A DNA stretch of 30,409 nt from Pseudomonadota bacterium (GCA_023399815.1 JAEWOJ010000120.1:1-30409), one strand, 5' to 3'; counted from the first letter of the stretch, positions 24,059-30,409 are shown. Notes: a model not told the origin generated them from the letters alone. Numbers and translations are program-made.

Positions 24059-24086
24059 ATTCTGGGAAAGCTCCCGTTCAGGTCAA
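24059..24086 (-). promoter_or_regulatory. Candidate sigma-70 promoter of the electron-conduit genes
   Basis: On the minus strand TTGACC (24086-24081, 5 of 6 matches) is followed after 16 bases by CAGAAT (24064-24059, 4 of 6). The start would fall near 24052, about 60 bases before the GTG of the decaheme gene and inside the 24038-24053 palindrome. Confidence 0.55.
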
Positions 24087-24109
24087 GCTGCAACGCAGCA
24101 AGTCGGGAT

Positions 24110-24784
24110 TCAGGTACGGGGGAGGGCGCCGCGCAGGAACATCCGCACCGCCGAGCGGGCGCGGTCCTGGATCTGCGGCAGGTGGGTGCTGTCGACCCAG
24201 CCGTTGATGGAGCGGATAATCAGGCCACCGAACACCAGCATGTAGAAATGGTCGGCGGCCGTGTCCGGGTCCTCGATGTGCAGGCGGCCGGCGCGGGTCT
24301 CGCGGGCGAAGTACCCGCTCAGCAACTGCTCCATCGGCTGGATGCCGTGGGCGCGGAACCAGTCGCGCAGGGCCGGCTGGCTGATGCCTTCGGTGGTGAT
24401 GATGCGGTGGCAGGCGATGTGGGCCGGGCTGAGGATCTCCTCGACCATGTGGCAGGCGGCTTCCTCCAGCGCCTGCGCCGGCGGCAGCGGCGAATCCAGC
24501 AGTTCCTCCACTTCCTTGCCGAAGTCGCGGATGCTGCGCTCCATCAGCGCATGCACCAGTCCTTCCTTGTCGCCGAAGGCGCGGTACAGCGTGGCCAGCG
24601 AGCCGCCGGCGCGCTGGACGATGTCCGACAGCCGGGCGCCCTGGTAGCCCTTCTCGTTGAACACCTCGATGGCGACGTCGAGGAACCGCTCCACGCGCAG
24701 TTCGCCGCGACGCTGCAGTTCCACCGCCGGGCGCGGCGGCAGCGTGGGTTTCCCGGTGCTGGAAGGGTGCGGCGGTTGTCGCAT
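24110..24784 (-). CDS. TetR/AcrR-family transcriptional regulator
   Basis: A 224-residue regulator. The N-terminal helix-turn-helix (about residues 30-80) contains 'AIEVFNEKGYQGARLSDIV' and 'GGSLATLYRAFGDKEGL', the TetR signature with the recognition helix LATLYRAF. The remaining two-thirds should form the ligand-binding and dimer domain; its ligand is unknown. No Fe-S, heme or redox motif is evident. It lies 51 bases after ccmB and 118 bases before the decaheme gene, all on one strand, and the gap to the decaheme gene carries a palindrome. The likely role is repressor of the conduit genes. The ATG at 24784 has a poor ribosome-binding site; a GTG near codon 21 is an alternative start. Confidence 0.88.
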   Translation of the reverse strand: MRQPPHPSSTGKPTLPPRPAVELQRRGELRVERFLDVAIEVFNEKGYQGARLSDIVQRAGGSLATLYRAFGDKEGLVHALMERSIRDFGKEVEELLDSPLPPAQALEEAACHMVEEILSPAHIACHRIITTEGISQPALRDWFRAHGIQPMEQLLSGYFARETRAGRLHIEDPDTAADHFYMLVFGGLIIRSINGWVDSTHLPQIQDRARSAVRMFLRGALPRT

Positions 24785-24835
24785 GCGCGGTCGCGGGGGG
24801 AGGCTGGCGCCAAGGATAGCGCCGGCGTCCGTCCG

Positions 24836-25531
24836 TCAGGAGTTGGCGATGCGGATCGCGGCGGCGGCGGTCAAGGGCGCCAGCAGCAGGCTGGCCACCA
24901 GCCCTGCGGCGAGCAGCAGCAGCGCGCCGCTGGCATCGAAGCCCTGCGCCGAGGCCGCCACCGCGCCGGCGCCGAATACCAGCACCGGCACGTACAGCGG
25001 CAGCACCAGCAGCGCCAGCAGGATGCCGGAGCGGCGCATGCCCACGGTCAGCGCCGCGACCACGGCGCCGAGCAGGCTGAGCAGCGGCGTGCCCAGCGCC
25101 AGCGAGGCCACCAGTACCGGCAGCTGCGCATGCGGCAGCTGCATCAGTTCGGCCAGCAGCGGGCTGACCAGCACCAGCGGGAACGCGGTGGTCAGCCAGT
25201 GCGAGAACACCCGCACCGCGACCAGCCACGGCAGCGGCACCGGCGAGAGCAGCCACTGCTCCAGCGAGCCGTCCTCGGCATCGCCGCGGAACAGCGTGTC
25301 CAGCGACAGCAGGCCGGCCAGCAGCACCGACAGCCACAGCACGGCCGAGGCCACGCGCTGCAGCAACTGCGGGTTGCCGCCCAGGGCGAGGGCGAACAGC
25401 GCCACCACCAGCAACGCGAACAGGATCGGCTGCGCGGCATCGCCGCGGCGCCGCCACAGCAGTTTCAGGTCGCGCGCGAGCAGCGCCCGGGCGGCGTCGA
25501 GCAGGGTGGGCTGCGGGCCGGGCAGGCTCAT
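24836..25531 (-). CDS. ccmB: Heme exporter membrane subunit CcmB
   Basis: CcmB is the membrane partner of CcmA in the CcmABCD complex, which uses ATP to release heme-bound CcmE. The 231-residue product has six hydrophobic helices and family-typical stretches: 'RDLKLLWRRRGDAAQPILFA' at the start, 'LLSLDTLFRGDAEDGSLEQWL' near 75-95 and 'LLVLPLYVPVLVFGAGA' later. The ATG overlaps the ccmA stop (ATGA). In most proteobacteria ccmC follows directly; here tetR and the electron-conduit genes follow instead. Confidence 0.95.
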   Translation of the reverse strand: MSLPGPQPTLLDAARALLARDLKLLWRRRGDAAQPILFALLVVALFALALGGNPQLLQRVASAVLWLSVLLAGLLSLDTLFRGDAEDGSLEQWLLSPVPLPWLVAVRVFSHWLTTAFPLVLVSPLLAELMQLPHAQLPVLVASLALGTPLLSLLGAVVAALTVGMRRSGILLALLVLPLYVPVLVFGAGAVAASAQGFDASGALLLLAAGLVASLLLAPLTAAAAIRIANS

Positions 25532-26187
25532 GCGGCGGCCTCCGCGGCAGCGGCGGGGCCGAGGGTAAGCGTGCGGTTGCGCACCGGCGGCGCGGCGTAG
25601 GCGCCGTGGGTGGTGACGAGCGTGCCGCCACCGCCGCGCAGGTGCGCGGAAATCATGCGGTTGACCAGGTTGATGCCGTCCAGGTCGAGGTTGGCGTAGG
25701 GCTCGTCCAGCAGCCACACCGGCGCCGGCGACAGCCACAGCCGGGCCAGCGACAGGCGCTTCTTCTGCCCGGCCGACAGCTGCCGCACCAGGGTGTCCTC
25801 GTAGCCGGCCAGGCCGACGATGGCCAGGGCGTTGCCGGGCATCTGCCGCACGCGCCGGCCCTGCAGGCCGCACAGCACGTGCAGGTTCTCCAGCGTGCCA
25901 AGGTCCTGCTTGAGCGCGGGCAGGTGGCCCAGGTAGGCGATGTAGCGCGAACGGTCACCGGCGGCGGCAGGGCGGCCGTCGATGCGGATCGTGCCCTCAT
26001 CGGCGCGCAGCAGGCCGGCGAGCACGCGCAGCAGGGTGGTCTTGCCGGCGCCGTTGCCGCCCTGCACCAGCAGGGCCTCGCCCGCGTCCACGTGCAGGTC
26101 GATGGGGCCGAACACCGGGTCGTCGTTGCGGGTGAAGCGCAGCCCGCGCGCATCGAGCAGCGCCGGAGGGTTCGTGGTCGCGGTCAT
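25528..26187 (-). CDS. ccmA: Heme exporter ATPase subunit CcmA
   Basis: CcmA is the cytoplasmic ATPase of the cytochrome c maturation ABC complex. In the 219-residue product, Walker A is GGNGAGKT (43-50), the signature is LSAGQKKR (from 137), Walker B is VWLLDEP with the DEPYANLD stretch (about 157-168), and the switch region is TTHG. The ATG at 26187 gives the normal family length. In-frame codons further upstream would add a Pro/Arg-rich extension not expected for CcmA. The ribosome-binding site is weak. It is the first gene of the ccm operon, with a perfect TATAAT at 26254-26249 upstream. Confidence 0.95.
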   Translation of the reverse strand: MTATTNPPALLDARGLRFTRNDDPVFGPIDLHVDAGEALLVQGGNGAGKTTLLRVLAGLLRADEGTIRIDGRPAAAGDRSRYIAYLGHLPALKQDLGTLENLHVLCGLQGRRVRQMPGNALAIVGLAGYEDTLVRQLSAGQKKRLSLARLWLSPAPVWLLDEPYANLDLDGINLVNRMISAHLRGGGGTLVTTHGAYAAPPVRNRTLTLGPAAAAEAAA

Positions 26188-26248
26188 CGGATCGGGCGCT
26201 TCCGTCCTTGGGGTGGGAGCGCAGGCAGGCTGGCGCATCGGGCGCGAC

Positions 26249-26254
26249 ATTATA
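26249..26254 (-). promoter_or_regulatory. -10 box of the ccmA promoter
   Basis: A perfect TATAAT is read on the minus strand 62 bases before the ccmA ATG. No good -35 box is visible at 16-18 bases, so an activator or an extended element may be needed. The predicted start is near 26242. Confidence 0.5.
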
Positions 26255-26305
26255 GGCGGGAGCGGGCCAGCGGAAGCTTGTGGGGAGCTATATCCGTGTA
26301 TCCCT

Positions 26306-26421
26306 GTAGGAGCGACGCCAGTCGCGATGGGGCTTTCATGCAGAACCCTCCGCAACGGCCCGCGCATCCGTGTGCGGGGAGTTGAACGGGAAAGCCCCAT
26401 CGCGACTGGCGTCGCTCCTAC
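26306..26421. repeat. GTAG-type REP inverted pair
   Basis: Two 32-base arms (26306-26337 and 26390-26421) are perfect reverse complements, separated by 52 bases that contain a further hairpin. Each arm starts with GTAG at the outer end and has its own small palindrome GCGAC-GCCA-GTCGC, the pattern of the GTAG REP elements known from Stenotrophomonas, Xanthomonas and Pseudomonas. Degraded 13-base pieces resembling GTCGCTCCTGCAG follow in tandem up to about 26460. It lies between divergent ccmA and ybdL. Confidence 0.85.
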
Positions 26422-26539
26422 AAGTCGCTCCTGCAGGTCGCTTCTACAGGGTGCTCCTGCGGACAGATGCAGGCCCGGAAGGGCGCAGGGCTGTCGGCAT
26501 TGCGTAAACTCGACGCCTTCCCCCGGAACGAAGACCCCG

Positions 26540-27688
26540 ATGCAACCGCAGACCAAGTTGCCCAAGGTGGGCACTACCATCTTCACCGTGATGTCGCAGC
26601 TGGCCGCCGAGCACGGCGCCGTCAACCTGGGGCAGGGCTTTCCGGATTTCCCGGCGCCGCAACGCCTGATCGACGAAACCGCCAAGGCCATGCGCGATGG
26701 CCTGAACCAGTACGCGCCGATGATCGGCGTGGCGCTGCTGCGCCAGGCCATCGCGCAGAAGGTGCTGGACTGCTACGGCGCGCAGGTGGACCCGGACAGC
26801 GAGATCACCGTGACCTCCGGTGGCACCGAGGCGATCTTCGACGCCATCCACGCGGTGGTGCGCGCCGGCGACGAGGTCATCGTGCTCGACCCGGCCTACG
26901 ACTGCTACGAGCCGGCCATCGACCTGGCCGGCGCGCGCGCGGTGCACGTCGCGCTGGACCCGCAGACCTTCGCCGTGGACTGGGACAAGGTGCGCGCGGC
27001 GATCACGCCGAGGACGCGCATGCTGATGGTCAACACCCCGCACAACCCGTCCGGCGCGATGCTGTCGGCGGCGGACATGCAGGCGCTGGCCGACGTGCTG
27101 CGAGGCACCGGCATCTACCTGATCTCCGACGAGGTGTACGAGCACATCGTCTATGACGGCGCCCGCCACGAATCGGCGCTGCGCTACCCGGAACTGCGCG
27201 AGCGCGCCTTCGTCATCTCCAGCTTCGGCAAGACCTACCACTGCACCGGCTGGAAGATCGGCTACGCCATCGCGCCGCCGGCACTGAGCGCCGAGTTCCG
27301 CAAGGTGCACCAGTACAACACCTTCACCACCTACGGCCCGGCCCAGTACGGCTTCGCCGCGATGATCCGCGACGAGCCGGAGCACCACCTGGAGCTGGGC
27401 GCGTTCTACCAGGCCAAGCGCGACCGTTTCCGCGAGCAGCTGCTGACCACGCGGTTGAAGCCGCTGCCGGTGCCGGGCGGCTATTTCCAGCTGGTGGACT
27501 ATTCGGCGATCAGCGACCTGCCGGACCACGAGTTCGTGAAGTGGCTGACCATCGAGAAGGGCGTCACCGCGATCCCGCTGTCGCCGTTCTACGAAAACCC
27601 GCCGGAAGGGCAGCGGCTGGTGCGGCTGTGCTTCGCCAAGAACGATGCCACCCTGGATGCGGCGATCGAGCGGCTGCAGAAGCTCTGA
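26540..27688 (+). CDS. ybdL: PLP-dependent aminotransferase, YbdL (methionine/glutamine-type) family
   Basis: A 382-residue class I/II aminotransferase with strong similarity by eye to E. coli YbdL, which prefers methionine, histidine and phenylalanine as amino donors. Conserved features are LGQGFPDF near the start, NTPHNPSG with Asn169, SDEVYEH with Asp197 and Tyr200, the PLP lysine Lys231 in SSFGKTYH, and the substrate-binding Arg in RLCFAK near the end. The ATG at 26540 aligns with the family start. The open frame runs much further upstream, through the REP pair, without meaning. An omega-amidase gene follows on the same strand. In other bacteria this pairing supports methionine salvage by hydrolysing the alpha-ketoglutaramate made when glutamine is the donor. 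Confidence 0.93.
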   Translation: MQPQTKLPKVGTTIFTVMSQLAAEHGAVNLGQGFPDFPAPQRLIDETAKAMRDGLNQYAPMIGVALLRQAIAQKVLDCYGAQVDPDSEITVTSGGTEAIFDAIHAVVRAGDEVIVLDPAYDCYEPAIDLAGARAVHVALDPQTFAVDWDKVRAAITPRTRMLMVNTPHNPSGAMLSAADMQALADVLRGTGIYLISDEVYEHIVYDGARHESALRYPELRERAFVISSFGKTYHCTGWKIGYAIAPPALSAEFRKVHQYNTFTTYGPAQYGFAAMIRDEPEHHLELGAFYQAKRDRFREQLLTTRLKPLPVPGGYFQLVDYSAISDLPDHEFVKWLTIEKGVTAIPLSPFYENPPEGQRLVRLCFAKNDATLDAAIERLQKL

Positions 27689-27718
27689 TCCCCGCCGATT
27701 CCCTTGGCTGATCCCCTT

Positions 27719-27786
27719 GTAGGAGCGACGCCAGTCGCGACCGGGGCTTCCCCGGCAAGGCCACTCGCGACTGGCGTCGCTCCTAC
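27719..27786. repeat. GTAG-type REP inverted pair
   Basis: Two 22-base arms (27719-27740 and 27765-27786) are perfect reverse complements and match the first 22 bases of the arms at 26306 and 26421. The centre holds the hairpin CCGGGG-CTT-CCCCGG. The element fills the gap between ybdL and the omega-amidase gene and may shape the shared transcript's stability or termination. Confidence 0.85.
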
Positions 27787-27816
27787 AGGGAAACAAGCCC
27801 CCATTCGGGAGACATC

Positions 27817-28614
27817 ATGCAAGACCTTCGCATTTCGCTGGTACAGGGCGACACCCGCTGGCACGACCCGGCCGGCAATCGCGAACACTACGCCGCGCTG
27901 CTGGCGCCGCTGGCCGGAACCACCGACCTGGTGATCCTGCCGGAGACCTTCACCAGCGGCTTCTCCAACGACGCCATCGACAAGGCCGAGGACATGGACG
28001 GCCCGACCGTGGCCTGGATCCGCGAACAGGCGCGCGTGCTGGGCGCGGCGGTCACCGGCAGCGCCCAGCTGCGCGTCGATGGCGGGGTCTTCAACCGCCT
28101 GCTGTGGGCCACGCCCGATGGCGAGCTGCGGCACTACGACAAGCGCCACCTGTTCCGCTACGCCGGCGAGCACCAGCGCTATGCGGCCGGCCGCGAGCGC
28201 CTGTGCGTGGAACTGAAGGGATGGCGGATCAACCCGCAGGTCTGCTACGACCTGCGCTTCCCGGTGTTCTGCCGCAACCGCTTCGACGTGGAACGCGCGG
28301 GGCAGATGGATTTCGACCTGCAGATCTTCGTCGCCAACTGGCCGTCGGCGCGCGCGCATGCCTGGCGCACCCTGGCCAGGGCGCGGGCGATCGAGAACCT
28401 GTGCTACGTGGCGGTGGTCAACCGCGTCGGCGTGGACGGCAACGGCCTGCATTACGCCGGCGACAGCGCGGTGATCGACTTCCTCGGCCAGCCGCAGGTG
28501 GAGATCCGCGAGCGCGAGCAGGTGGTGACCACCACCATCTCGGCGCAGGCGCTGGCCGCCCACCGCGAGCGCTTCCCGGCGATGCTCGACGCCGACGCCT
28601 TCACCCTGGCCTGA
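27817..28614 (+). CDS. yafV: Omega-amidase, YafV family (nitrilase superfamily)
   Basis: A 265-residue carbon-nitrogen hydrolase with the nitrilase triad Glu43 (LPETF), Lys109 (YDKRHLF) and Cys143 (QVCYDLRFP). The 'EMFTSGFS'-like segment, here LPETFTSGFSN, and the FANWPSAR-like stretch (VANWPSARAHAW) fit YafV/Nit2 omega-amidases, which hydrolyse alpha-ketoglutaramate or alpha-ketosuccinamate to the keto acid and ammonia. It lies downstream of the YbdL-type aminotransferase, and the pair makes sense as transamination followed by irreversible removal of the product. A REP pair separates the two genes, so cotranscription may be partial. Confidence 0.92.
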   Translation: MQDLRISLVQGDTRWHDPAGNREHYAALLAPLAGTTDLVILPETFTSGFSNDAIDKAEDMDGPTVAWIREQARVLGAAVTGSAQLRVDGGVFNRLLWATPDGELRHYDKRHLFRYAGEHQRYAAGRERLCVELKGWRINPQVCYDLRFPVFCRNRFDVERAGQMDFDLQIFVANWPSARAHAWRTLARARAIENLCYVAVVNRVGVDGNGLHYAGDSAVIDFLGQPQVEIREREQVVTTTISAQALAAHRERFPAMLDADAFTLA

Positions 28615-28722
28615 ACCCCGGGATGACGCTGAACGCCGGCCGGCCGACGTTGCCGGCGCCCACCTGCCGGACGCGGCCGCGCTGCTAGTCTCGGCCCGTC
28701 CCCTCGTTATGGAGAGCGAACC

Positions 28723-29154
28723 ATGAAGATCCTGGCAGGCGCCCTGCTGCTGGCGGCCATCGGCCTGGCGCCGTCCGCGCATGCGGCCGGCAACATCGAC
28801 TGCGAACTGCGCTTCAACCTGTCCGGCTGGTCGATTTTCTACAAGACCGCCACCGGCAGCGGCACCATCACCTGCGACAACGGCGCCAGCATCCCGGTGA
28901 AGATCCGCGCCAAGGGCGGCGGCCTGACCGTCGGCAAGTCCACGGTCAGCGATGGCCGCGGCAAGTTCACCGGCGCCTACAGCCTCAACGACCTGCTCGG
29001 CACCTATGGCGGCGCCGAGGTGCATGCCGGCGCGTCCCGCTCCAGCAATGCCCAGGTGGTGACCAAGGGCGATATCTCGCTGGCCCTGGCCGGCACCGGC
29101 CGCGGCTGGGACCTCGGCGTGGGCTTCGGCAAGTTCGTGATCGAGCGGCGCTGA
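28723..29154 (+). CDS. Small secreted protein of unknown function
   Basis: A 143-residue product with a clear Sec signal peptide (about 1-21, ending AHA before AGNIDCEL). The mature part has two cysteines (in DCELRF and ITCDNG, likely a disulfide). It is rich in glycine and beta-type segments, with a conserved-looking end 'GTGRGWDLGVGFGKFVIE'. I recognise no named family; the composition suggests a small periplasmic beta-sheet protein. The ATG has a GGAGAG ribosome-binding site at nine bases. It appears to be a single-gene unit, since a strong hairpin follows at 29171-29188. Confidence 0.8.
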   Translation: MKILAGALLLAAIGLAPSAHAAGNIDCELRFNLSGWSIFYKTATGSGTITCDNGASIPVKIRAKGGGLTVGKSTVSDGRGKFTGAYSLNDLLGTYGGAEVHAGASRSSNAQVVTKGDISLALAGTGRGWDLGVGFGKFVIERR

Positions 29155-29170
29155 GTTTCGCCGCCTGATG

Positions 29171-29188
29171 CCCGGCCATTGGGCCGGG
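29171..29188. terminator. Hairpin between converging genes
   Basis: CCCGGCC and GGCCGGG pair around the loop ATTG, between the ends of the small secreted protein gene and the zeta-type toxin gene. It could end transcription from both sides. No T-run is present on either strand. Confidence 0.55.
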
Positions 29189-29196
29189 TGTCGGGA

Positions 29197-29829
29197 TCAT
29201 TCGTCCGCCACCGGGAACGCTTTCAGCGCCGCCCACACGATGGGCTTGGCCCATTCGGGCACCTGCGCGAATTCCTCCTGTGTCGCGGGGCAGAGGAGCC
29301 GCCCGCGTTCCACTTCCAGCACAAGCAAGGGTTCGGCCCTGCCGTCGGCATCGGCAGGCAGGCTGTTGTCGTAGACGTGCAGTGCGGTGAGATGCGGCAA
29401 TAGCTCGATCAGGTTCAACCGCGAACTGTCGAAGCGCTGGCGGATCTTGCCTTCGGGAATGTCATGGCCGCCTCCGGCAACACGGGCGGCGACACGCTGC
29501 AGATGCAGTTCGACGCTCTCCAGCCCGCAAAACCAGATGCTGACTTCGTGCCGGGTGCATGCTTCGCGCAGCAGGGCGGGGATGGTGTTCGCGCCCAGTG
29601 TGGTTTCAAAGGCGTAATCGAGGCCACCGGCCATGGCCGAGCGCAGCCGGCGGGTACCTTCCTGCCAGGCGGTGGCATTGGCTTCTTCCAATGGCCAGCC
29701 GCTCTCGACCAGTCGCCGGGTGAATGCGTCCGGGTTGAACCAGGTGGCGCCGTCCTCGGCCAGCATCGTACCGAGCAGGGAACTCTTGCCAGCGCCATTG
29801 ACGCCGGCAAGGACCAGGATCTTCGCCAT
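29197..29829 (-). CDS. Zeta-toxin-like P-loop kinase
   Basis: A 210-residue P-loop protein with Walker A GVNGAGKS (9-16), 'FNPDAF' soon after, and the 'YAFETTLGANT' stretch typical of zeta-toxin and related small kinases. Zeta toxins phosphorylate UDP-N-acetylglucosamine or similar sugar nucleotides and stop cell-wall synthesis; whether this protein does so is unknown. The Phd-like antitoxin gene ends three bases before its ATG, so the two form an antitoxin-first operon. It does not look truncated. An alternative is a non-toxic AAA kinase, but the partner gene argues for a toxin-antitoxin module. Confidence 0.85.
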   Translation of the reverse strand: MAKILVLAGVNGAGKSSLLGTMLAEDGATWFNPDAFTRRLVESGWPLEEANATAWQEGTRRLRSAMAGGLDYAFETTLGANTIPALLREACTRHEVSIWFCGLESVELHLQRVAARVAGGGHDIPEGKIRQRFDSSRLNLIELLPHLTALHVYDNSLPADADGRAEPLLVLEVERGRLLCPATQEEFAQVPEWAKPIVWAALKAFPVADE

Positions 29830-29832
29830 CGT

Positions 29833-30174
29833 TTACAGCGGCTCGCCCAGGGCGATCTTGCGTCCACGCCGGGCCGGGCGGGCCAGCGCTTTCGCCAGGC
29901 TGCCATCGCGCAGCGCCGACAGGTGGGCATCGAATTCAGCCTGCAGGGCCTGCAGCGACTGCGCGCGCTGTGCCGCAGCGGAATGGCCGTTGGCTTGATC
30001 GACCAGGCGCTGGTATTCCTCGGCCGACACCACCACCGCCTGCGGATGGTTGTGGTTGGTGACGACCACCGCACCGCTCCTGAGCACCTTGCGCATCAGC
30101 TCCGGCCAGCCTTTGGCCTTGATGTCGCTGGCGGGCGTCTTTTCCAGATCAGGCAGATTCAGGGTGAGATCCAT
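29833..30174 (-). CDS. Phd/YefM-like antitoxin
   Basis: A 113-residue protein whose segment 'MRKVLRSGAVVVTNHNHPQAVVVSAEEYQRLVD' (about 28-60) fits the DNA-binding fold of Phd/YefM antitoxins. The C-terminal half is charged, with the Arg/Lys-rich end RPARRGRKIAL, and probably contacts the toxin. Antitoxins of this fold usually partner Doc, YoeB or VapC-like toxins, so pairing with a zeta-type kinase is less usual. It should repress its own promoter through the repeats at 30201-30230. Confidence 0.82.
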   Translation of the reverse strand: MDLTLNLPDLEKTPASDIKAKGWPELMRKVLRSGAVVVTNHNHPQAVVVSAEEYQRLVDQANGHSAAAQRAQSLQALQAEFDAHLSALRDGSLAKALARPARRGRKIALGEPL

Positions 30175-30200
30175 GGCGGCTGTCCGGTGGGAGGGGTAAA

Positions 30201-30238
30201 GGGAAAATATCCCAAATTTCCCATTTTGGGTAAATTTG
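30201..30238 (-). promoter_or_regulatory. Promoter/operator of the Phd-zeta operon
   Basis: Interlaced inverted repeats: CCCAAA (30211-30216) with TTTGGG (30225-30230), and GGGAAA (30201-30206) with TTTCCC (30217-30222). On the minus strand they overlap a promoter-like pair, TTTACC near 30235-30230 and GATATT about 17 bases later. This layout suits autoregulation by the antitoxin. Confidence 0.55.
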
Positions 30239-30281
30239 CCGGAATTGATTCAGGCCACAGACGATGTGATCCGGGAAATGG

Positions 30282-30306
30282 AACGCCCGGCGCTGGGCCG
30301 GGCGTT
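30282..30306 (-). terminator. Strong hairpin, probable terminator of the right-edge gene
   Basis: AACGCCCGGC and GCCGGGCGTT make a perfect 10-base-pair stem with a 5-base loop, about 45 bases after the stop of the minus-strand gene that enters from the right. Only a short run with TTCCATTT follows, so termination strength is uncertain. Confidence 0.6.
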
Positions 30307-30349
30307 CTGGGGCGTGTCGAGGGCAGGACGGTGCCGCTCCAGCAGCAGA

Positions 30350-30409
30350 TCAGCCGCCGCGCGGGCCGCTGCGGCGCGGGCTCCCCGGACCGCGGTTGCC
30401 GCCGGGGCC
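30350..30409 (-). CDS. C-terminal end of a gene with a Gly/Arg/Pro-rich tail (partial)
   Basis: Reading leftward from the window edge, an open frame gives a 19-residue tail made almost only of Gly, Arg, Pro and Ser, ending ...RSGPRGG and a TGA at 30352-30350. Such tails are common in DEAD-box RNA helicases of the RhlE type and other RNA-binding proteins. Only the tail is visible, so identity is a guess from composition. A strong hairpin follows the stop at a suitable distance. Confidence 0.4.
   Translation of the reverse strand, partial: GPGGNRGPGSPRRSGPRGG

Noticed and set aside
26306..26460. CRISPR-like repeats upstream of ybdL
   Set aside because: The units are inverted rather than direct, with no regular spacers and no cas genes. 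They fit GTAG-type REP palindromes.

Overview
The window is high-GC DNA from a gammaproteobacterium, most likely the Xanthomonadaceae/Lysobacteraceae (Lysobacter, Luteimonas, Pseudoxanthomonas or Stenotrophomonas type). This is inferred from the composition, the gene families (split RHS secreted proteins, metX, azurin, a ccm operon ending in separate ccmH and ccmI) and GTAG-type REP palindromes. No species can be fixed from the sequence alone.

Layout from left to right. 1-1922: two minus-strand RHS-type secreted protein genes, the second cut by the window edge. 1923-2674: a 750-base gap with no convincing gene. 2675-2751: tRNA-Pro(CGG) with its own promoter and terminator. 2811-5712: cydABX, encoding cytochrome bd quinol oxidase (minus strand). 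It diverges from cydDC (5908-9323, plus strand), the ABC exporter needed to assemble it, across a perfect ANR/FNR box. 9395-10525: secreted alpha/beta hydrolase. 10598-11259: higBA toxin-antitoxin pair. 11302-12153: exported ATP-dependent DNA ligase (Lig E type). 12260-13381: metX.

13489-26187 is the core of the window: a cytochrome c maturation (ccm) operon on the minus strand. ccmA and ccmB (24836-26187) are separated from ccmCDEFGHI (13489-18889) by a 5.8-kb block. The block holds a TetR regulator, a decaheme c-type cytochrome of the MtrA/PioA/DmsE family, an MtrB/PioB-type outer-membrane barrel, a diheme cytochrome c and an azurin. Together these look like a complete outer-membrane electron conduit plus its soluble periplasmic electron carriers, placed inside the operon that attaches heme to c-type cytochromes. 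A candidate promoter with a perfect 16-base palindrome over its predicted start site lies between tetR and the decaheme gene. The block therefore probably has its own TetR-controlled switch.

26540-28614: a methionine/glutamine-type aminotransferase (YbdL family) and an omega-amidase (YafV family), with GTAG-type REP inverted pairs on both sides of the aminotransferase. 28723-29154: a small secreted protein of unknown function. 29197-30174: a Phd-like antitoxin paired with a zeta-type kinase toxin. 30350-30409: the end of a minus-strand gene with a Gly/Arg/Pro-rich tail.

Respiration ties the window together. It carries a high-affinity quinol oxidase with its assembly exporter, the complete cytochrome c maturation system, and a porin-cytochrome module that could move electrons across the outer membrane.
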